From: Pseudomonadota bacterium
GTDB lineage: Bacteria; Pseudomonadota; Gammaproteobacteria; Burkholderiales; Burkholderiaceae
Direction: 5' to 3'
DNA: 16,470 nucleotides
Assembly (NCBI GenBank): GCA_029777935.1
Contig: JAKORH010000073.1
Span: 1-16,470, forward strand
The notes below the pieces were generated by a model. It was not told where the DNA came from and ran no database searches. It was given only the letters and a program-made list of their open reading frames with translations. Position numbers and translations under genes: made by a program. Of this stretch, positions 14,026-16,470 are shown piece by piece (position 1 is the stretch's first letter; every line of letters starts with the position of its first letter).

Positions 14026-14583
14026 GTGTTGCAGATCATGATCCAGGGCCGCGGCGGGCAGGGCGCGCAGACCGCGGGCAACCTGCTGGCGATGGCGTTC
14101 TTCGCCGCCGGGCGGCAGGTGCAGGCGTTTTCCAGCTACGGCGGCGCGCGCCGCGGCACGCCGGTCAATTCGTACATCCGCGTCGACGACAGACCGATCC
14201 GCCTGCGCTGCGACATCGAGCGCGCCGACGCGATTCTGTGCTTCGACGCCAGCTTGCTGCAGGGGCCGCTGCTCGCGGTCGCGCGCCCCGACACGCTGAT
14301 CGTCGTGAACTCCGCGAAGACGCCGGCCGATTACGCGCGGACGCTGCCCGGCTACCGCGTGATTCCGGTCGACGGGCTCGGCATCTCGCGCCGCAACGGG
14401 CTCGGAAGGATCGTCAACTCGGCGCTGCTGGGCGGCTTCGCGCGCGCCATCGAGGCGCCGGAGCTGCCCGTGCTGACGCGCACGCTGACCGAGGAAGCGC
14501 CGAAGCTGCACGACGAAAACATCGCCGCCTGCGAGGAAGGCTGGCGCTGGGTCGACGCGCAGATGCAGAAGGTGGCCGCATGA
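14026..14583 (+). CDS. 2-oxoacid:acceptor oxidoreductase, gamma subunit
   Basis: The 185-residue product belongs to the gamma (POR) domain family of pyruvate/2-oxoacid:ferredoxin oxidoreductases. It begins with the characteristic IMIQGRGGQGAQTAGNLLA loop, followed by SSYGGARRGTPVNSYIRVDD, and contains the DTLIVVNSAKTP strand. The subunit helps bind CoA in the complex that oxidatively decarboxylates 2-oxo acids to acyl-CoA. GTG at 14026 is chosen as start because GAGGAGAGG (14012-14020) ends 5 bp before it; an ATG at 14038 is possible but would trim the first beta strand. The TGA overlaps the next ATG as ATGA. By order it corresponds to PadE of phenylglyoxylate dehydrogenase. Confidence 0.9.
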   Translation: MLQIMIQGRGGQGAQTAGNLLAMAFFAAGRQVQAFSSYGGARRGTPVNSYIRVDDRPIRLRCDIERADAILCFDASLLQGPLLAVARPDTLIVVNSAKTPADYARTLPGYRVIPVDGLGISRRNGLGRIVNSALLGGFARAIEAPELPVLTRTLTEEAPKLHDENIAACEEGWRWVDAQMQKVAA

Positions 14584-16223
14584 ATGCACCTCTCCCGCCG
14601 ATCTGGACCACCGGCAGCACGGAAGTCTTCAAGACCGGCACGTGGCGCGCCGCGCTGCCCCAGCACATCCGCGCGCCGTCGCCGTGCCACGTCGCCTGCC
14701 CCGTCAACGGCGACATCGCCGACTGGATCGGCCGCGCACGGAACCGCGACTATCGCGGCGCGTGGGAAGTCCTGGTCCGCAACAACCCGTTCCCGGCGAT
14801 CGCCGGCCGCATTTGCCATCACCCGTGCGAGACCGCGTGCAACCGCGCCGGCTACGACGAGCCGCTGTCGATCTGCAAGCTGGAGCGTTTCGTCGGCGAC
14901 CTTGCGCTCGCCGAAGGCTGGCAGTACGAGAAGCCGATCTGGCAGCACGACGAACGCATCGCGGTGCTCGGCGGCGGTCCGTCGGGGCTGTCGGCGGCGT
15001 TTCAGCTCGCGCGGCGCGGCTATCGCGTGACGCTGATCGAAGCGCAGCCCGAACTCGGCGGGCTGATGCGCTATGGCATCCCGCCGTACCGGCTGGCGCG
15101 CAGCGTACTCGACGGTGAGATCGCGCGCATCGTCGCGCTCGGCGTCGAGGTTCGCTGCGGCGATTCGCTCGTCACGCCGGCCGACCTCGACAAGCTGCGC
15201 CAGGACTTCGATGCCGTTTACCTCGCGATCGGCGCGCGCAAGCCGAAGCGCCTGCCGCAGCTCGACGACGCGCAGCCGTGGGTGATGGACGGCTCCGAGT
15301 ACCTCGCCCGCTCGGCCCGCGGCGAGAAGCCCGCGCTGGGCAAGCGCGTGGTCGTGATCGGCGGCGGCAGCGCCGCGCTCGACGCAGCGCGCAGCGCGCG
15401 CCGCGCGGGCCACGACGTCACGATCGTCGCGCTGGAGAGCACGAAGCAGATGCCGGCGCAACGCGAGGAAATCCAGGAGGCGCTGGAAGAAGGCATCGTG
15501 CTGGTGACCGGCGCAATGCTGACCGGCGTGGTGCCGCGCGACGGCCACGGCCTGCGGCTGAATTGCGTGCGCGTGCGCTTCGAGCCTGGCAAGGCGCGCG
15601 GACAGTTCACCGTCACTCCGGTCGCTGACAGCGAATTCGCGCTGGAGGCCGACGCGATCGTGCCGTCCATCGGCCAGGACCCGGATCTCGCCGCGCTGCA
15701 GGGGCTCGATGCCGCTGGCGCATTGCTGAAAGTCGATTCGCGCCAGGCCACCAGCGCCGAACGCGTCTACGCCGGCGGCGACGTGGCGAGCATGGCGCGC
15801 TTCGTCACCGAGGCGGTCGGCATGGGCAAGCGTGCCGCGCTCGAGATCGACCGGACCTTGCGCGGGCGCGAAGCGAAGTCCGCGAACGGCGAGCAGATCG
15901 TCCCATTTGAGGCGATCGCCACCGCGTACTACGCGAAACAGGTGCGCCCGGCCGAGCGCCACGTCGACCCGGCGCAGCGGCTGAAGGGCGAATTCGAAGT
16001 GCAGCTCGGTTTCGACGTCGACACCGCGCTCGCGGAGACCGAGCGCTGCTTCTCCTGCGGCACCTGCATCTTGTGCGACAACTGCGTCAACGTCTGCCCC
16101 GATCTGGCGGTCAAGCGCGAAGGAGCCGGCTACCTCGTGCTCGCCGATTACTGCAAGGGCTGCGGCCTGTGCGTGAAGGAATGCCCGACCGGCTCGATGA
16201 AGATGATCGAAGAGTTGAGATGA
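14580..16223 (+). CDS. GltD-like NAD(P)H/FAD oxidoreductase fused to 2[4Fe-4S] ferredoxin
   Basis: The 547-residue protein has three parts. The N-terminal Fe-S region carries Cys36, Cys40, Cys79, Cys83, Cys87 and Cys99 in SPCHVACPVNGDI and RICHHPCETACNRAG, as in the small subunit of glutamate synthase. Next are two Rossmann folds, VLGGGPSGLSAA (129-140, FAD) and VVVIGGGSAALDAA (257-270, NAD(P)), closing with VYAGGD (397-401 region). The C-terminal ferredoxin has C496-x2-C499-x2-C502-x3-C506P and C525-x2-C528-x2-C531-x3-C535P. It would carry electrons from the thiamin-containing core to NAD(P). In phenylglyoxylate dehydrogenase the equivalents PadH (flavin) and PadF (ferredoxin) are separate, as I recall. 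The start overlaps the gamma subunit stop by 4 bp, so synthesis is coupled. Confidence 0.9.
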   Translation: MNAPLPPIWTTGSTEVFKTGTWRAALPQHIRAPSPCHVACPVNGDIADWIGRARNRDYRGAWEVLVRNNPFPAIAGRICHHPCETACNRAGYDEPLSICKLERFVGDLALAEGWQYEKPIWQHDERIAVLGGGPSGLSAAFQLARRGYRVTLIEAQPELGGLMRYGIPPYRLARSVLDGEIARIVALGVEVRCGDSLVTPADLDKLRQDFDAVYLAIGARKPKRLPQLDDAQPWVMDGSEYLARSARGEKPALGKRVVVIGGGSAALDAARSARRAGHDVTIVALESTKQMPAQREEIQEALEEGIVLVTGAMLTGVVPRDGHGLRLNCVRVRFEPGKARGQFTVTPVADSEFALEADAIVPSIGQDPDLAALQGLDAAGALLKVDSRQATSAERVYAGGDVASMARFVTEAVGMGKRAALEIDRTLRGREAKSANGEQIVPFEAIATAYYAKQVRPAERHVDPAQRLKGEFEVQLGFDVDTALAETERCFSCGTCILCDNCVNVCPDLAVKREGAGYLVLADYCKGCGLCVKECPTGSMKMIEELR

Positions 16224-16233
16224 GGAAGGCTCG

Positions 16234-16470
16234 ATGAACGCACGCGACGAACTGGCCGCGCTCGATCGCGCCGCTGCGCCCGCGCGCCCGCTGTTACTGA
16301 CCGGCAACCATGCGTTCGCGTGGGCCGCGCGGCTGGCGCGGCCGAAGGACGTGCCGGGTTACCCGAACACGCCGCAGACGCCGGTGCTGTAGCTGATCAC
16401 CGAGTTCCAGGACGATGGCGTCTTCGACGCCGAGATCATCACGCCCGAGACCGAGCACTCGGTGATGGCC
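16234..16470 (+). pseudogene. 2-oxoacid:acceptor oxidoreductase alpha subunit, 5' part with in-frame TAG
   Basis: A start ATG at 16234 follows GAGGAAGG by 4 bp and opens a frame with LLLTGNHAFAWAARLARP and GYPNTPQTPVL, then a TAG (codon 53, 16390-16392). The same frame continues to the window edge with LITEFQDDGVFDAEIITPETEHSVMA. The region matches the start of POR/PadG-type alpha subunits (YPITPQTP-x-x-E-x-I-x-E-F and the ESEHSVMA motif). The TAG falls where a Glu is common, consistent with a single GAG to TAG change. Asn45 also replaces the usual Ile of YPITP. Either the gene is freshly inactivated or this is a base error in the sequence. The rest of the gene is beyond the window, so further lesions cannot be judged. 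Confidence 0.75.

Noticed and set aside
14352..16307. Long minus-strand frame (651 codons) opposite the flavoprotein-ferredoxin gene
   Set aside because: The composition is typical of an antisense shadow in GC-rich DNA, and the + strand has unmistakable cofactor motifs throughout.

Overview
The window is GC-rich, densely packed DNA from a proteobacterium, most likely a betaproteobacterium of the Burkholderiales/Rhodocyclales kind. I infer this from the purE-purK-Sua5 gene order, the NodD/NahR-type LysR regulator and the catabolic genes for CoA thioesters. No rRNA or tRNA genes, CRISPR array or complete insertion sequence were recognised.

Layout: (1) 1-1423 holds the 3' end of an enoyl-CoA hydratase-like gene, a perfect 27-bp inverted repeat, and a class III CoA-transferase. 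(2) 1431-4410 opens with an array of twelve 7-bp repeats. Next come purE and purK of purine biosynthesis, unusually separated by about 190 bp containing a strong hairpin, and a Sua5-type threonylcarbamoyl-AMP synthase overlapping purK by 4 bp. (3) 4479-5432 is an SGNH/GDSL-type lipoprotein followed by a clear terminator. (4) 5615-7653 carries two tandem, paralogous ParA-like ATPases with no ParB in sight. They share a short conserved C-terminal tail. (5) 7650-7817 is a MITE-like element with 29-bp inverted ends sitting exactly on the stop codon of the second ATPase, followed by a 26-bp palindromic operator candidate. (6) 7936-12729 has a molybdopterin oxidoreductase resembling the catalytic subunit of phenylacetyl-CoA:acceptor oxidoreductase, a DUF4863/4-hydroxylaminobenzoate-lyase-like protein and an acyl-CoA ligase. 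(7) 12926-13843 is a LysR regulator on the minus strand. Divergent from it, 14026-16470 encodes a multi-subunit 2-oxoacid:acceptor oxidoreductase: a gamma subunit, a GltD-like flavoprotein fused to a ferredoxin, and the start of an alpha subunit that carries an in-frame TAG.

Regions 6 and 7 together look like an alpha-oxidation route. A ligase makes an (aryl)acetyl-CoA, the molybdoenzyme oxidises its alpha carbon to a 2-oxo acid, and the 2-oxoacid oxidoreductase decarboxylates this to a shortened acyl-CoA and passes electrons to NAD(P). This matches the PadJ/PadBCD/PadEFGHI logic for phenylacetate to benzoyl-CoA. The differences are that no Fe-S or membrane partner of the molybdoenzyme is present, the flavin and ferredoxin subunits are fused, and the ligase is not PaaK-type. 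The substrate is inferred, not shown.

The intergenic spaces hold several unrelated repeat families within 16 kb: a CACAGAGG-type inverted repeat, a TCCTCNN heptamer array, CCCCGC/GAAA-type hairpins, a CCCTCTCCCGGAGGGAGAGGG-like composite (described by arms below) and the MITE-like element.
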